NCBI GenBank assembly: GCA_014706295.1
Contig: JACSVZ010000001.1
Coordinates: forward strand, 37,806,318 to 37,870,317
Reading direction: 5' to 3'
DNA from: Lycocorax pyrrhopterus obiensis
Taxonomy: Eukaryota > Chordata > Aves > Passeriformes > Paradisaeidae
Length of the DNA: 64,000 nt
Shown: one piece after another, positions 61,723 through 64,000 of the stretch
How the letters are laid out: each line of letters starts with the position of its first letter
Numbering within the stretch: position 1 is the stretch's first letter
Program-made: the position numbers and the translations under genes
Notes under the pieces: generated by a model
Told to the model about the DNA's origin: nothing
What the model saw: only the letters and a program-made list of their open reading frames with translations
Database searches by the model: none

Positions 61723-64000
61723 TAATGATCTCCTTCTCAGGAAAATTTTCTTGGCCAGAATTACATTTCCATGGACAATTTTCTCATAATTCATCCCAAC
61801 AAATAAACCTAAAATTTCTCAGATATATGTATAATGAAATGTCTCCAGTTCATTAGCAGAGGCAACTACAAACAACCTCTTCATCCCCCCCTGAAAAGTG
61901 TGAGGTTTACCAGTCAATATTGTTCCTGAAGGAGCAGCTTAAAATGAAGAATTCTATTCTTCCTCCAATTTATACTGAAAAAACCTGTTTAAGAAATTAT
62001 ATTTTTTATAACCTTGCCCTCATTTCCTTTGGCACTTTTGAGTCTAAGTCAATAAAAGGGCTATCAAAAGTCTGTAACAAAGATTGTCATCAGAATTCCC
62101 TGACTCAATTCCCAGTTTACACAATCATAGCTCTGAGCACTTTTAAAATTTTAGATACTTTGGGGAAATTAAGCAGAAGGATACCTTGTGATCCCTGGTA
62201 TCTTCATTGTAATTGAAGCTGATTATTGCTGTTGTGTTTTGCCTCGGCAGAAGTTTGGCCTTTCCAGAGCTTTCCTAAAGAATGTCTCCTCTTTCTCTTA
62301 AGTGATCCTCAGAGAGGCATTTTGGTGTATCCAAAGGGAAACAGCTAAACTGACAGTCATATATACTAACTTTGGGCATCTAACTTAGGTGTCTAAGGAC
62401 ATCGACTTATCTGTTTCATTTAGAGTAATTTAAAAGCTATCAATGTAAATCAGCCATTATATCAGCTGGTGGGGAGGAAATTCTGAAGTGACGCATCTAA
62501 AACCATCTGAAACATTTATCTTAAGGAGGGGTGTAACCAGCCTAGACTGAGGCCAGCTGGATTGTACCTAAAATTAGGTGCTTAACTGCTTCAGTTCAAG
62601 CATTCTGAGTCATACTCTGAATCACCCTGTACATCACAGTCTATAGAGATTAAAAAACCTTAAAATTAAATGTTCAGCTTTTAAATACTTGGAGTCATCG
62701 CAAATATATCAACATCTGAGTAATCTTGTGTAGGTGGCATGTATTCACTTTCCCATAGAGGCCATGGCTTTGATGGTATCACCAAGGAAGTGGGAGCAGA
62801 GGAAATGAGATGCTTCATCACATTTATTTGAGTCCCCAATAGATTTTCACCTTCCAAACAAAGGACATCTGAGAGGAGGATTCAGCCTGAGAGTGGTACC
62901 TGTGATGCCAGGGCTGCAGTGTAATCCACAGAAGTGGGCGTGAGTAGCTGTATGAATTCACTGTGAGTGCTCAGTCAGGCCATGCAGGCACTGACATTCA
63001 TTTTTTGTAAGCTCAGTAGGGGTAGATTTTTTTCACATATATATATATGTAGATAGATAGATAGATAGATAGATAGATACATAGATACATAGATAGATAG
63101 ATTCAGTATTGTTGGCTTCACTTTGTCATTTCATAAGGCATAAATTTTGGCCATTATTCACACAGACAACAAAGAATCAAAACTTCTATCAACATCTGAA
63201 ATACTTAATTAGTGAGGTTTCCTGAATTGGGATAACTGGGAAAAAAAAGAATCAAATTCAAATAAATTACTATGGAAACAAAGACTGTTTAGAGAGGCCA
63301 AAATTCATAAACATGGAAGCTATTTGAAACATAGTCAGGCATTAATTTAAAAAAAAAACAAACCTATAACAGTGAGTCAAAATAAAAATCAATGCAATTT
63401 GAAGGTTAAATATGCATATGTGTGATTGCATGGCTGTATTAAATGTAATTGTTATTAATAAGTTAGATATTTTATGATGAATGCCACATGTAGTTAATTG
63501 CAAACAGAAATCATGGAATGTAGAATGATAATATTAAATTGACAATTCCATTAACCTCAGCAGGTCTCTCACTTACATGGGTGCACGGTCTGCTCAAGGG
63601 CAAGGGTGTATATACAGTCTTTTCTTATCTCCCATAGTATCAATTGAAGGAAAACTGGAAACCATTAGCAGTCTAACTGGGAGTACAACAGTCATCTTGT
63701 ACACAGAAGTAGAGAACTATTTAAAGAAAATAATGATTCTGCACTCATTGGGCATAAAACCAGATTTCAGATAAGGATTTTTGAACATTGTGAAACAATC
63801 ACACATCTGTGTCTAGGACAGCGTCGAAGTTCCACATTTACTATGAAAGAAAGGTTAGAAAGACCGGGGTTAAATTCAGTGGTGTATCTTTCAGTTTCAG
63901 TTTAAATGTGTTTAGAAAATACTCCATTTTATGAACAATGAAGATCAAAGGTATCAAAGTGTTTTAATGTACTAGGTCCTTTTTCACCCCTTGGGACACT
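61723..64000. other. Non-coding stretch to the window end
   Basis: No gene recognised. Contains the GATA microsatellite at 63035-63103 and A runs near 63241-63248 and 63351-63359. Reading frames 61920-62216 and 63577-63774 (plus) carry no known motif. Confidence 0.5.
63035..63103 (+). repeat. (TA)n plus (GATA)n microsatellite
   Basis: acatatatatatatgt runs straight into about twelve GATA units, two of them changed to CATA (agatacatagatacatag). Confidence 0.92.

Overview
The window looks like a piece of a bird nuclear genome, probably a songbird (passerine). It is AT-rich, has no operon-like packing, and no open reading frame reads as a gene. The repeats give the assignment. There are several CR1 LINE copies with the bird-type 3' end (an ATTCTATG-like octamer tail), and several solo LTRs of endogenous retroviruses whose sequence I recognise from passerine genomes. 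Family names come from recall of consensus sequences, not from a search. I see no bacterial, plasmid, phage or CRISPR features.

Layout: 1-4120 is mostly featureless, with a CR1 3' end at 1666-1840. 4121-5122 is a plus-strand ERVL-type solo LTR. 7192-7425 is a CTCCT/CCCCT repeat. 7660-8330 is a minus-strand LTR/ERV-derived block. 8340-16967 is unannotated AT-rich DNA. 16968-18412 is a long minus-strand CR1 that still shows reverse transcriptase motifs but is broken. 19040-19203 and 20449-20706 are two plus-strand CR1 3' ends, and 25229-25365 is a minus-strand one. 26985-27135 may be an LTR tail. 36588-37082 and 37703-38278 are two minus-strand LTRs. 46381-46746 is a minus-strand solo LTR with a perfect 5-bp target duplication. 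46840-64000 is non-coding, with microsatellites at 48.5, 57.0, 59.1 and 63.0 kb and a CR1 tail at 61.6 kb.

No protein-coding gene can be supported. The longest reading frames lie inside the GC-richer LTRs or in simple repeats. The window reads as a gene desert or the interior of a very long intron. I found no new gene system. The best leads are a perfect four-unit heat-shock-element-like palindrome in the LTR at 4.2 kb, several perfect inverted repeats in unique DNA, and two weak exon candidates (29.5 kb and 60.8 kb).
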